A program made the translations under genes and the position numbers. This document shows, one piece after another, positions 13,320 through 24,249 of a stretch of DNA of 64,000 nucleotides. The notes under the pieces are model-generated. The model was not told where the DNA came from and did not search any database. It saw only the letters and a list, made by a program, of their open reading frames with translations. How positions within the stretch are numbered: position 1 is the first letter of the stretch; every line of letters begins with the position of its first letter. Origin of the DNA: Erpobdella octoculata (lineage: Eukaryota > Annelida > Clitellata > Hirudinida > Erpobdellidae); contig OZ022244.1 of assembly GCA_963978895.1 (NCBI GenBank), forward strand, positions 23,085,992 through 23,149,991, read 5' to 3'.

Positions 13320-13888
13320 AGTAATCAATAGATTTTCAAACTGGTTATTTGTAAGTTAACTAATTGGTCTAGAAATTATTGTGTTTTTATCAATTACTTA
13401 AAAATTAAATGAAACTTTAATCAAAACTACCCAGTATTTCACACCATAGTATATATTTGGAAAATTAAAAAATTTGTAAATTGCTTACAATAATAAAAAT
13501 TCCCTGATTCACTAGCAGTATTAGTAACAGTGCCAGTACTGGGGCTAGGTTGTGAGTGCCCCTCTCCCCCCAAGAAATAGCGGAATCATAAACAATTAGG
13601 ATACATGACTAATGCTTGGCTGTCCACATTTTTCAATAACAAGTAAAGATGAAAAATAAATTCTTTAAAGAAATGCTTTTGAGTTGAGCCGTTTATATTT
13701 CTATAATTCAGGCGCTTGCTCTCCCGTTCTTAATGAGCGCCTAAGACTAAAAGATACCTAAAAAAAACACCTAAAAGATATGTCCCAAATTTCATTAGAA
13801 TCCGTTCAGTGGTTTTTACGATTTCGTGATGAGTCAGCCTAGGGCCCTAGGCCTCCTAAAGCCAGTCAGTCAGTGGTATTTGAGTTAT
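13320..13888. other. Sequence between EGF exons and CR1 element
   Basis: No exon could be supported. A run of hydrophobic codons on the minus strand near 13490-13560 lacks a start codon and has the wrong phase for the EGF exons. Confidence 0.35.
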
Positions 13889-14413
13889 ATTATTTTTTAT
13901 TATACAGGTTTTTTATATAGCGCTTTTTTACAAAATAAAAGTCGCAAAAGCGCACTGCACAATTAAACATAAGAGAAAAAATCTGTCTTGAGCCGTTCAC
14001 GATAGCCACTAAACACTAAAAGGCATCATTGGATCCTTCAGAGCGGTGGGAATGCTATTCCAGGCCACAGGACTAGCCACAGAAAAACCACGCCTACCAA
14101 TCGTCACAGTCTCCGTCTGAGGGACAAGTAGATCGCCGGCGCCGCCGATCGAAGATGAGACCAACCAAAGAGTTGAGAGACCGGAACACATAACTTCTTA
14201 AGATAGACAGGAGCCATGCCATGGAGGCACTTATAAACCATAGAGCAAAGTTTGAAACGGATTCTCTGCGGAAAGTGAAGCCGCGTCCGCATCGGACCCG
14301 AAACGCTGGCCCAGCCAGGCAATCGCAACACGAGACGGGCAGCTGCCCGAAGAACAGATTGAAGCCTGTTGATCTGGAACAGCGGTAGACCAGCCAGGAC
14401 CCCGTTGCAATAG

Positions 14414-15321
14414 TCAACCCGGCTGTGCACTAGTGCTCTTACATGGGAGTGAGCAGAGTCTGTAGTGAGGCTCCTGCGGATGACACGTAGCTGACAAAGA
14501 TGGTAAACACAGGTACGGGTGAGATGGGAAATGTGTGTCTCCATGGATAAGATCACGGTCAACCAGCACCCCAAGATCCCGAACAGACGCAGAAGGCCTG
14601 ACCGAAACCCCAGCAATGTTCACATCCCCTATCAGACAATGCCCCAGCCGCCGAAATGAACCCAGCCATATCAGCTCAGTCTTTGATGGATTGAGTTTCA
14701 AGCGATTACTGACCATCCATGAGCTGATTTCGCCAATACAGGCAGACATTCTTGGCACAAGATCAGAGCATAACATCTGAGGAGAGTCACTGTAAATTTG
14801 CAGATCGTCAGCATAGAAGTGAGCCGAGAACCCATGTCTGGTGGCGACACCGATGACATCAGCAGTGTAAAGAAGAAACAGCACCGGACCAAGGACGGAC
14901 CCCTGCGGTACACCGTAGAAGAGAGAGCCGACTCAGATGTGACATTGTTGCAGCGGATGCAGTGGGACCGGTCCGTGAGGTAGGAGCCGATCCATTTCAG
15001 GACCGCACCCCCAGGACCAAACGAGTTATGAAGCCTATCACACAAGATCTGATGATCGAAGGTGTCAAACGCAGCACTAAGGTCCAGAAGGCCCAGAAGT
15101 GTGATCCGTCTCAGATCGGCTGCTAAGTAGACATCCGAGAGCACCTTCAAGACAGCAGTCTCAGTAGAATGATGCTTTCTATAGGCTGACTGGCATCGTG
15201 GCAGGAGGTTATTTTCATTGAGATATATGTTCATCTGGTCGCCGACACATCGCTCCAACAGCTTAGACAAATACGACAAATTGGAGATCAGACGATAGTT
15301 GGCAGGGTTGTGGGGATCCAA
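14414..15321 (-). pseudogene. Reverse transcriptase core of the CR1-like element
   Basis: Two overlapping minus-strand frames (15321-14698 and 14884-14414) together cover the RT palm. The first carries the aspartate-bearing motif LLDLSAAFDTFDH and the second the FYADD catalytic box followed by 'SSWMVSNRLKLNPSKTELI'. The frame change between them, plus stops before the endonuclease part, make it inactive. Confidence 0.85.
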
Positions 15322-15968
15322 GTTTGGTTTCTTGAGGACTGGCGTGATGATGGCATTTTTCTGAGTTGAGGGAAAAAACCTTGTCTTAGCGAAGATTTGG
15401 CCAGAAATGCCACGAATGGTGCCAGTCTATTGGAATATTGTTTTATTATTCATGTTGGCACTGGGTTCAAAGCACTCCAAGGAACAGTTCTTGTTAGGTG
15501 AAGCCCTGATGAGACGGATGATGTAGTTAGCATCCACATGCCTGAATTCCACCAGCGAGCTGGAACAGCCTCCAGCACAATAGAGCGGACAAGAAGCAGA
15601 CGAAGTAGACTGGCGAACACTCTCGGTCTTCTCTAAAAACGCTTTCAAAAATCACTCGCCGCAAGATCATTGGGTGGGGCTGAATAGCCACAGTCCTCGC
15701 CGAGCACCCCAGATAATGTTCTCCAGAGCTTTGCAGGATTACCTTGACTATCATCAATTTTTTCTCTCCAGTAAGAATTTTGTTTCTGCCTAAAAAGGCC
15801 GTGAGACGCCCGTACCGGGCTCATCCACAGAGTGCGATCATCCGGGTCTCGAGTCCGCTTGTAGCGCTGCTCCAACAGTCTTGATTTCCGTTTCGAGGCT
15901 GTGCAATCACGATCAAACCACGGCGTAAGAGGCTGAAGGCGCCGTCTAGCAGCACGGGAGGGAGCATT

Positions 15969-16319
15969 TTAATCAAGGAGCGACGATAAGGTAGTGTGAT
16001 AGAGCTCCTGGGCCTGATCAATAGACATATCCTCATAGACCACAGGATTGCACAGGAGGCTGCTACGTAAATCGGACCAAAATCGCTCAGAGTCGAAGCT
16101 CCTCCAAGCATAAGTATTAATATCGACAAACCGAGCTGGAGGAAGTCGGATCGGAACCCAGAAACGCACAAGAAAATGATCGGAGACCTGCGGCAGATCA
16201 ACGACGACAGACGGAGATGGAAGATCAGATCTAGTAATTACCAAATCAAGGGTATTACCCTGCGTATGCGTAGGACCGGTAACAGACTGCACGAAGCCAA
16301 ATGAACCTATGAGATCCAA
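15969..16319 (-). pseudogene. Endonuclease C-terminal part of the CR1-like element
   Basis: Open frame containing 'VTGPTHTQGNTLDLVITRSD' and 'VSDHFLV', the conserved end of the AP-type endonuclease (TLDL and SDH boxes). The same reading continues upstream past 16319 with 'GDLNVKV' until a stop near 16390, so the frame is truncated. Confidence 0.8.
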
Positions 16320-16664
16320 CAGACGAACAGAGTGTGGATCAAGAGTAATGTTGACCTTGACATTCAGATCTCCAGTTATAATGACCTAGCAATTGTACGT
16401 CACCAATGCTTAAAAAATATTTCCTAGTTCTATGAAAAACAGATCACTCGCGGGGATGCTTCCAGGACTGTATATCAAAACAAAGATGAAACTCGTTTTA
16501 ACAGATGAGAACTTTGTAGTTATGATCTCAAATGTAATTGGCGTCAATCCCAAAGCGAGTGGCTTGGCCGAGAGTGTGTCCCTGTGGATGACTGCAATTA
16601 TATATATATATATTATTCACTCTTTCTCCTCTCTCTCCCTCTTTTTTTCTACGATCTCTAACAT

Positions 16665-16720
16665 TTGATCACACAGACAAGCAACAGAGAGACGAGTGAA
16701 GTTAAATAAAAGCATTAAAA
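16665..16720 (+). repeat. H3b repeat fragment
   Basis: Short copy of the end that reads 'cagagagacgagtgaagtta' followed by 'aataaaagcatt', shared with copies at 17.0, 20.4, 38.3 and 63.6 kb. Confidence 0.7.
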
Positions 16721-16866
16721 AAAATAGTCAATCACCAGAGGGAGGGTAGTCGTACCTTATTAAAAAAAATGAGACGTCATTTTATGAGACAGGAGACAGT
16801 TTTACCACATTTTTACCACGGTTTTCTTGTCTGTCTGTCTTTCTGTCTTTCTTTCTATTTGTCCAA

Positions 16867-17008
<142 letters not shown>

Positions 17009-17023
17009 CTTTTTGTGTTTTTT

Positions 17024-17220
17024 ATGAAATGCTTTTATTTAACTTCACTCGTCTCTCTGTTTGTTTGTTTGTTTGTTTGCTGGTTTGTTGGTTTGTTTGT
17101 CTGGTGTGATCAAATCTTAGAAACGAAAAATCACTCACTTTTCGATTGTTTTAGATTCAAAAATTTTAGTTCATTGACTCAAATAAAGAGGCAAAGAAAA
17201 ACATTCTTTTAAATTTATTT
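17024..17220 (-). mobile_element. H3b Helentron-like element (non-autonomous)
   Basis: Begins 'aaatgcttttatttaacttc' with a GTTT run and 'gatcaaatcttagaaac', and ends in 'aaagaggcaaagaaaaacatt', an imperfect inverted copy of the start. Same family as 18.15, 20.37, 38.35 and 63.5 kb. Confidence 0.6.
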
Positions 17221-17248
17221 TTTGACTAATATATAAAATATATATTTA

Positions 17249-17610
17249 CTAAAGATAACCCGTCAAAAATGACGGATTTTTACCAATGCTTTTATTAACT
17301 CGTCGTCTCTGTTTCTCTGTCTGTTTCAAATCTTGCAATCAATTTTTGAGTCACTTCCTGATGATAGATTTTTTTCAAATTTTGCATACATGCTCAAAAT
17401 AGAAGACAATGCAATATTCAATTATTAGTTTTACAATAAGTCAATTAATTCAGTTAATTTTAATTAATTTCGATATTTCGATATAATTAAGATATTTCGA
17501 CTTTAATATAAAATAAAAAAGTAATATAAGAAAAAATTGATTGCAAAATTTGTGTTTTAATTACATATAAGAGCATTGGTTTTAAAAATTCGTTTTTAAT
17601 TTACTTGTTT
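17249..17610 (-). mobile_element. H3a Helentron/HINE-like element
   Basis: Subterminal inverted repeats 'accaatgcttttatt' (17272) and 'aagagcattggt' (17570) bound a conserved core with CTGT/TTTC runs. Outside the left repeat lies a perfect small hairpin, 'ccgtcaaaaatgacgg', followed by CTAAAG. Internal terminal repeats plus a hairpin at one end resemble Helentron-associated elements. Other copies lie at 22.6, 31.2, 35.3, 35.7 and 63.8 kb. Confidence 0.6.
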
Positions 17611-17640
17611 TAAATCTAATTATATATTATTTTACGCATA

Positions 17641-17825
17641 CAAATACATACATACATACATACATACATACATACATACATACATACATACATACATACA
17701 TACATACATACATACATACATACATACATACATACATACATACATACATACATACATACATACATACATACATACATACATACATACATACATACATACA
17801 TACATACATACATACATACATACAT
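17641..17825. repeat. (CATA)n microsatellite
   Basis: About 185 bp of near-perfect tetranucleotide repeat; spurious MYVC ORFs arise from it. Confidence 0.98.
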
Positions 17826-17933
17826 TAATTTTGAGTGCCACTTATTAAATGAAGGAACAACCCAGTGACCTCTTTTACAATGTTAGCAGCTCGCAGATAA
17901 GACTAGCAAATGCGGTGTTAATGGCGATGATGG

Positions 17934-18145
17934 CAGTATTGGGCAAACACGTCTCACAATAAAAGTAACTGCAAAGTAACTAATTACATTATTTAGTAAC
18001 TTGTAACTGTAACTAGTTACATTTGAAGATCTGTAATTTGTAACTGTAACTAGTTACATTTGAAGATCTGTAATTTGTAACTGTAACTAGTTACATTTTC
18101 AGCAAGTAACTAGTAAGTAGCTAGCAAGTAACTTCCCCAACACTG
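17934..18145. mobile_element. hAT-like MITE
   Basis: Starts CAGTATTGGG and ends CCCCAACACTG, imperfect inverted ends of the widespread hAT MITE type. The interior is built from tandem copies of 'gtaactgtaactagttacat'. No clear target duplication remains. Confidence 0.6.
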
Positions 18146-18405
18146 TTTGTTTGTTTGTTTGTTTGTGGTGATCAAATCTTAGAAACAAAAGTCCTCCCAC
18201 TTTTCGACAACCTAGAGCTCTGAAACTTTTAAGAAAGATTTATTCTGGATGACAATACATCAACTGATAGTTTTTTGTTTTTTTTTTAAAGATTTTTTTA
18301 CAAGATTGAGCGTTGTTTTAGATTCAAAAATATTAGTTCGTTGACTCAGATAAAGAGGCAAATAGAAGCATTTATTTTAATTTCTTTTTTATCTTTACTT
18401 GTTAT
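18146..18405 (-). mobile_element. H3b Helentron-like element
   Basis: Carries the GTTT run, 'gatcaaatcttagaaac', 'ttctggatgacaatacat', and the distal end 'agataaagaggcaaatagaagcattt'. Its first inverted repeat is missing because it abuts the MITE at 18145. Confidence 0.55.
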
Positions 18406-18419
18406 TATTTATTTCACAT

Positions 18420-18956
18420 ATTACCCGCTTTCCAGCTCTCGGTCGCTTTCCCGCTACCGGTCGCTTTTACGTTTTCCTGCTCCAGCTTGCTCTCTTCTTC
18501 CTTGTCGCTTTTTTCGCTCTTGGTCGCTTTACCGCTATGTCGCTTTATCGTTACCGGTCGCTGTCCCGCTCACACTTAAGTAAGATAATCAGGCGGTTGT
18601 TTGTGTCAAGTTTCAAAATTTTTTTTAATCTGTTGATGTTTTATGGACAAAAAACGTTTTAGTCAGCGATTGGCCGGGATTTTAGAGGTTTTTCTATCGT
18701 GTTTATCTTTTGCTCTCGTTTCCTTTACCGCTTGCTTTTTCGCTTCCGGTTGCCTTCCCGTTCCCGGCCGCTTTCCCACTCCCGGTCGCTTTCCCGTTCC
18801 CGGTCGCTTTCCCGCTCCCAGTCGCTTTCCCGCTCTCGGTCGCTTTCCCGCTCGCGGTCGCTTTCCCGCTCATTGCCTTTTTATATATAAGTTTGATTTG
18901 ATTTGATTTGATTTAATAAAAACAAAAAACCGTCATTTTTGAAGGGATACTTCTAG
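18420..18956 (+). mobile_element. Helitron-like element with 18-bp minisatellite, 3' end CTAG
   Basis: Two blocks of the CCCGGTCGCTTT-type minisatellite (18430-18580 and 18730-18875) are followed by (GATTT)n, a near-hairpin 'ccgtcatttttgaaggg' and the terminus 'atacttctag' at 18956, followed by T. The CTRR|T end plus subterminal hairpin is the Helitron 3' signature. The 5' end is unresolved. Confidence 0.55.
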
Positions 18957-19066
18957 TTAATTAATAGTTAGTTTCGATTAAATCCAAAAATTAAAATTTT
19001 TAGTGTCATAAGTAACATTTATTAAACATACTTGTCGAAAATCGAAATAACTCTGGAATGTCTCAT

Positions 19067-19207
19067 TTACATGTCATCTTTTAACCAATTACGCAAACAG
19101 ACAAGAATGTTGACATTATTTGGTCCAAGTGATGAGCGTGTCTTATTGACAATATAACCAGCCTAGCTGAACAATCGTTTACATGGAACTGAGGTAGCTG
19201 GTATGCA
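19067..19207 (-). pseudogene. hAT transposase dimerization-domain remnant
   Basis: The minus-strand frame reads 'CIPATSVPCKRLFS', a stop, then 'AGYIVNKTRSSLGPNNVN' and 'VCLRNWLKDDM' before TAA. This is the conserved C-terminal end of hAT transposases (SVPCERLFS…AG…RSSL.P..V). One internal stop makes it inactive. The neighbouring sequence up to about 19850 is open in parts but unrecognised. Confidence 0.75.
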
Positions 19208-19924
19208 CAAAATGGTCTTGGCAAAAAATGACAATTTCAGAAGAGATCAAATGTACGTATGATACTGATGTTCCATCAGTTTGGATTAATTTTGGAAATG
19301 ACAATATTCTACTGATTGAGCTACAGATATATACAATTTCTTGCAAAATACAATTTTGGTACCATTGAACGACGGCAATTGCTAATAATTTTGGTTGGGC
19401 ATCCACTCCACAGTCCACAAAATGCAAGTATGTACCATCGATCATGCAGTCGTTTATTTATGAAGATCACTATTTCAAGACGGCCAAGCTTATGTCGCAT
19501 TAAGCAGAGTGAGGTCTTGAAATGGACTGCGAATAGACGAACTGAACTGTAGCAAATTGTCAGGAACGAAGCCATGTAACGAAAGTGCAATCAAAGAGAT
19601 GGAAAGAATGCGACAACACCAACCTCCAGAAGACACATAACTTGTTTTAATTAAGATTTTAGTTTCGTTACAGTTGTCTTTATGTTTTTGTCTTTGTTGG
19701 TGTTTGTATAAATGTTTGTGCGTGTTATTGTGTTGGGTGCAGTATGCCTCAGCTCCACGTGTTTGCACATGAAACTCCAAAATTTGGAAACCAAGAAGAC
19801 ATGACATTCCTAACAAACAATAATGACACGAATTTATCACACACGTGGAATAATGCACTAAAAAGACGAAAATATAATATTTGAAAAACTTTTTAAAATA
19901 CTAAGTTTTTGAGAACTAAAAGGA

Positions 19925-20160
19925 AGAAAATAATTTTTCTCTGGGCTGTGTGAGAAAACTTAAAACGTGGGGCGCCATTTATATTCAGAAAAGCATTCTA
20001 TCCGGTTTAAAATATAGCAAATGGTTAGTTTGAGTAAAAGACGCCTCACGTTTTAAGTGTTAAAAATTTATGGCTTGTTTGTTATACAAATTTCCACAAT
20101 TAATGCATGCCTCCATCAAGACATTTCTCATACAGCCCAGAGAAAAATTATTTTTCTTTT
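19925..20160. mobile_element. Long-inverted-repeat foldback element, family F3, copy 1
   Basis: Starts 'aataatttttctctgggctg' and ends with its inverse complement, 'cagcccagagaaaaattatt'. The arms continue inward ('cttaaaacgtggggcg' against 'cacgttttaag'). Second copy at 31107-31745. Confidence 0.7.
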
Positions 20161-20239
20161 AAATATATGTTGAGAACATTTTTTAAAAATCCTTTCTCAG
20201 TGAGTGCTTACGCAATAAAAGTAATAGAAATTCCAAATT

Positions 20240-20368
20240 TCACGTTTTTAGAATGCTCTCACGTTTTCGGTCGCTTTCCCGTTCCTGCTTGCTTTCCGGT
20301 CCCGGTCGCTTTCCACTTGCTCTCCTCATGCTGGTCGCTTTCCTGCTCGCTCTTTCGTTTTCGGTCGT
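20240..20368. repeat. 18-bp minisatellite remnant
   Basis: Degenerate copies of the H2 minisatellite (cggtcgctttcccg type). Confidence 0.65.
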
Positions 20369-20776
20369 TTTTAAATGCTTTTATTTAACTTCACTCGTCT
20401 CTTTGTTTGTTTGTTTGTCTGTGATGATCAAATCTTAAAAACTAACATTCACCCAATTTTCGACTACCTAAAGCTCTAAAACTTTCAGGAAAGCTTTATT
20501 CTGGATGACAATACATGAATTTAATGTTTCCGACATGAATTAGGCTTTAAATCAATTAAAATAAATCAAATCAAATTAACCAAGTTGTTTATGTATAAGT
20601 CACCAGAGGTCCAAAATAATCAAACAGTACGGATGTTTTATTTATAAGTCGCCAGAGGTCCAATATACAAGATTGAGCTTAACTGTTGTTTAGATTCAAA
20701 AATTTTAGTTCATTGACTCAGATAAAGAGGCAAATAAAAGCATTTTTTTAAATTTATTTTTTATTTTTACTCGTTT
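20369..20776 (-). mobile_element. H3b Helentron-like element, full copy
   Basis: Bounded by 'aaatgcttttatttaacttc' and 'aaataaaagcattt', an inverted pair. It contains the family landmarks 'gatgatcaaatcttaaaaac', 'ttctggatgacaatacatga' and 'cattgactcagataaagagg'. The middle duplicates a 'agtc(a/g)ccagaggtccaa' phrase twice (20599-20665). Confidence 0.65.
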
Positions 20777-20904
20777 CGTTCTCGTTTATTCTCCAGTTCC
20801 CGTTTCTGCTCGTTCTCCCGCTTCGCTCATTTTGGGACCGATTTTAATTTTTTTACGAAAACCTTCTTCTATTGACTCTCAAGCTTGTGTGAAAATTTAG
20901 AACT

Positions 20905-22270
20905 TATATTACTTTTATTGCGTAAGCATCCACTAAGAAAGGATTTTTGAAAATTTTGCTCCTGAGGGGAAGAAGCAGGAAAACAAACTTTTTTCTAAAA
21001 CAATGTATATCTCGAAAACCAAAAATGAGGAGATTTTGAAGTTTGGTATATGGATTCTTCTTGAAAAATAAAAAAATACGTGTTTCAAAATTTTTTGAAA
21101 ATTAGGTTTCCCGGACCTCAAATGTGGGTTGGAAAATTGGGTTATTTGGTTTTAAAGTAGCTGCTACTCAAAAACAGTGAATGCTACAGGAGTAAAAATT
21201 AGTATTTAGTTTTTACTCCAAAAATAATGAAATAGGTGTTTTAGCATTTTTTGAAAATTTGGTTTCCAGGACTTCAAATGTGGGGTGGAAAATAGGGTTA
21301 TTTGTTTTTTAAAGTAACTGCTACTCGAAAACTGTAAATACCACAGATGTAAAAATTAGTATTTAGTTTCTATTCTAAAAATAAAGATATACGTGTTTTA
21401 CCATTTTTTTTTAAATTTGGTTTCCAGGACCTCAAATGTGGGGTGGAAAATAAGGTTATTTGGTTTTTAATGTAACTGCTACTCGAAAACTGTAGATGCT
21501 ACAGGAGTAAAAATTAGTATTTGGTTTCTACTCCAGAAATAATGATATACGTGTTTTACCATTTTTTGAAAATTTGGTTTCCAGGACTTCAAATATGGGG
21601 TGGAAAATAGGATTACTTGGTTTTTAAAGTAACTGCTACTCAAAAACTGTAAATGCTACAAAAGTAAAATTAGTATTTAGTTTCTACTCTAAAAATAATG
21701 ATATACGTGTTTCACCATTTTTTGAAAATTTGGTTTCCAGGACCTCAAATGTGAAGTGGAAAAAAGGTTATTTGATTTTAAAATAACTGCTACTCAAAAA
21801 CTGTAAGTGCTACAGATGTGAAAATTAGTATTTTGAGGTTTTGTGCCGGTTAAAAGTAGATGAGTTCAGTTTATCACCGGACGGACGGGCCAAGCCGTTA
21901 TTTTAGGGTCTTCATACGGCCCTGCCCAAACCTTAAATCAAGGTGGGACGGGCCGAAATTTTTAACCAAGTATATAGACATTTTAGTGATTTTAGGGTGG
22001 TCAAACGGGCCGGGCTAAACCTGAAGTCAAGGTGGGACGGGCCGAAGTGTTTCATCAAGTATATAGAACTTCTAGGCCTGTAAAAACGGGCCGGGCCCAT
22101 ATTAGACGGGCCGTGCCGGGCCAGAAATTTCGGTTTTTGAAACGGGCTGGGCCAAGTTGTCGACGGGCCGAGCCGAGACATAAAAAATTAATCCGTGCAG
22201 TACTCTACTACGTATGCACGGTTCAAATTCTCTAATTTCATGCGAGCGAAGCCGCTACGGGCACTGCTAG
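20905..22270 (+). mobile_element. Helitron H1, copy with chimeric 5' end
   Basis: From 'gaacttatattacttttat' onward it matches the H1 elements at 60.1 and 62.0 kb, with five ~157-bp satellite units (about 21060-21835), the GGCCGGG-rich block and the terminus 'gggcactgctag' at 22270 followed by T. The TC start is missing. Instead 20830-20904 resembles the inverted 5' domain of family H2 ('gactctcaagcttgtgtgaaaattt'). Confidence 0.75.
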
Positions 22271-22574
22271 TATATATATATGTGAATGTTTATGAGTCTG
22301 TTTTTTAGTGAAATCTAAAGCGCTAGAGCGATTTTGATGAAATTTGGCAAGGAAGTAGTTCTCATACAGGGGAAGAAAGTAAAAAAGGTGTGGACTTCCT
22401 ACTCCGATCACCCGGCTCAGGGGCGCCAAAATACTTTCCAGGCCAAAAGTGCCTATGTACGACCATCAAAGGTAATTGCGTAATAAATTTTAAATTTAGT
22501 TTACGTAACAACGTTTGAAGGCTACAAACAACTTTTGCAAATCTATTTTACGTTTTATGGGCTAAGAAAGTAGA

Positions 22575-22937
22575 AAAGAGTAGAAAAAAAAAAGTAAATT
22601 AAAAACGAATTTTTAAAACCCAATGCTCTTATATGTAATTAAAACACAAATTTTGCAATCAATTTTTTCTTATATTACTCTTTTATTTTATATTAAAGTC
22701 GAAATATCTTAATTATATCGAAATATCGAAATTAATTAAAATTAACTAAATTAATTGACTTATTGTAAAACTAATAATTGAATATTGCATTGTCTTCTAT
22801 TTTGAGCATGTATGCAAAATTTGAAAAAAATCTATCATCAGGAAGTGACTCAAAAATTGATTGCAAGATTTGAAACAGACAGAGAAACAGACAGACAGAG
22901 AAACAGAGACGACGAGTTAATAAAAGCATTGGTAAAA
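22575..22937 (+). mobile_element. H3a Helentron/HINE-like module
   Basis: Inverse orientation relative to the 17.3-kb copy: 'aaacccaatgctcttatatg' at the left, 'aataaaagcattggt' at the right, with the conserved core. The outer hairpin is absent here. Confidence 0.65.
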
Positions 22938-22963
22938 AGAACAAGCGGGGAAGGAAACGTGAG

Positions 22964-24115
22964 TAGGGTTGTTACAGTTACTGAATCTAAAACTGAAACA
23001 TTTTAGATTCAGTAACTTCAACTTCAACTGAAACTGAATCTTTTTTAAAAACTGTAACTGAAAGTGAATTTATTGAGAAAACTGAATATAACTGAATCAT
23101 TTAGAATGAATATTTTTTATCATTTTTTATATTATTTTTATGTTTGAGGTTAAATGTTTTGATTCTATGGCACGGACGATAACTTCGGTAAAAGGACCTC
23201 CAACAAAAAAAGCTAGATTCAACAAAACAAGACCTATACTAACCCGGTACATAAAAGGATATTAAGTGCAATATTTGTTCTGTAATTTTGAAAGGTAAGA
23301 ATGTGACAAATTTAGAAACTCACTTGAGGAAGCATGAAATAGAATACGCAGAGTATTTAGAGGAAAAAGAAGATATGAAATCAAAAACACAAAGTAAGTC
23401 TATTAAACGACCCTTTTCATATTTGAAAAACCAGGCAACAATTGAAAACTGTTTTGTAGTTAAAGAACGCAAAAATGACATTAAAAAAGGCTCCAATGCT
23501 TATAATAAGGCTGCCCATGCTATCGCCTCAGCATTTGCTGCAAACAGTTTGCCATGTCTTTTGATCGAAGAACCTTCTATTGAAAATATGTTTGCAGTTG
23601 TGTCGGAAGGTCGTTTACTAACCTTGCCGAACCGACACGATATATCCACAAAAGTGTCCGAATTAGTAAAAGAATTAAAACGATCTGTTGAATTATCATT
23701 AAAATTCAGCTAAGTATGTGTCAATCACAACAGATGGTCTCGGCCATGTTATTCATCGGCAAGGATGGGAATAACTTGCCATTATTTTGATCGAAATATC
23801 AATAAAATAAAAAGAGCTCTTCTGACTTGTAGAACAATTACGCAACCCGATACAGGCTTTGCTCTTAGCAGATGTTGGCATAATTTGGGTGACGACAAGC
23901 TGGAAGCTGAAGTCTTTTATAAATTCAAGAAGGAATTTTTAAGCTAAATAAATTTCTTAAACATGTCTGTGTTGCAAAGTGTTTTTTATAGTAAATTTCT
24001 TCTTGGTAGTTTACCTAAAAAAATTGAAAAAAAAAAACTGAATCTAACTGAAACTGAATCTTTAAAGATTCAGTTTACTTAAACTGAATCTTTTTTCAAA
24101 ACTGTAACAACCCTA
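22964..24115 (+). mobile_element. hAT transposon with internal deletion, nested
   Basis: Ends are TAGGGTTGTTACAG (22964) and CTGTAACAACCCTA (24115), perfect inverted repeats. Flanks AACGTGAG (left) and AACGGAG (right) derive from one 8-bp target, AACGGGAG, with one substitution and one deletion; the intact target phrase occurs in the related element at 38.2 kb. Subterminal 'actgaatcttt' motifs repeat many times in both orientations. The internal ORF keeps only the N-terminal part of a transposase. Confidence 0.9.
23288..23713 (+). pseudogene. Truncated hAT transposase, BED zinc finger region
   Basis: 141-codon frame; 'KGKNVTNLETHLRKHEIEY' fits the second half of a BED zinc finger (…L..HL..H). 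'ICSVILK' precedes it in the upstream sequence, so the true start lies left of 23288. The frame continues with 'KRPFSYLKNQATIENCF' and ends after 'ELVKELKRSVELSLKFS'. The catalytic RNase H-like domain is missing except for a second short frame at 23765-23947. Non-autonomous. Confidence 0.7.
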
Positions 24116-24184
24116 AACGGAGCAAGAGAGAAAAACGATAAAAAAACCTCTGAAAACCCCGAGCCACGCCTTGTAACCCGGATA

Positions 24185-24185
<1 letters not shown>

Positions 24186-24247
<62 letters not shown>
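24186..24247. repeat. (TA)n microsatellite
   Basis: About 60 bp of TA repeats immediately after the Helitron-like terminus. Confidence 0.95.

Positions 24248-24249
<2 letters not shown>

Larger units (their letters stand above)
13890..16605 (-). mobile_element. CR1-like non-LTR retrotransposon, 5'-truncated and decayed
   Basis: On the minus strand, from 16605 downward: endonuclease remains ('AKPLALGLTPITFE', 'VIITGDLNVKV', 'VQSVTGPTHTQGNTLDLVI', 'VSDHFLVRF'), then reverse transcriptase ('NPANYRLISNLSYLSKLLER', 'LLPRCQSAYRKHHSTETA', 'LLDLSAAFDTFDH', 'HFYADDLQIYSDS' near 14792-14821), then the C-terminal region ('RALVHSRVDYCNGVLAGLP'). The catalytic FYADD box is kept, but several frameshifts and stops break the ORF. 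The 3' tail contains 'gcgctatataaaaaacctg', typical of CR1/L2 tails. ORF1 is absent; the element stops at a short TA run at 16598-16611. Confidence 0.85.
22271..24185 (+). mobile_element. Composite Helitron-like element interrupted by a hAT insertion
   Basis: Opens with 'tatatatatatgtgaatgtt', contains an H3a module (22575-22937), then an H2-type tail ('gagcaagagagaaaaac…ccccgagccacgcc') closing near 24185 with a degraded terminus (ATAG|T). A hAT element (22964-24115) split it, as shown by a duplicated H2-type target sequence. Confidence 0.55.

Noticed and set aside
13480..13570. Hydrophobic minus-strand stretch as a signal-peptide exon for the EGF gene
   Set aside because: No in-frame ATG and its splice phase would create a stop with the next exon.
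16432..16668. Plus-strand 78-codon ORF
   Set aside because: It is the antisense of the CR1 endonuclease remnant.
17616..17841. MYVC-repeat ORFs
   Set aside because: Product of the (CATA)n microsatellite.
21933..22181. ORFs with repeated GPARP motifs (also at 63.2 kb)
   Set aside because: They lie in the GGCCGGG-rich 3' part of Helitron H1 and are not conserved as proteins.
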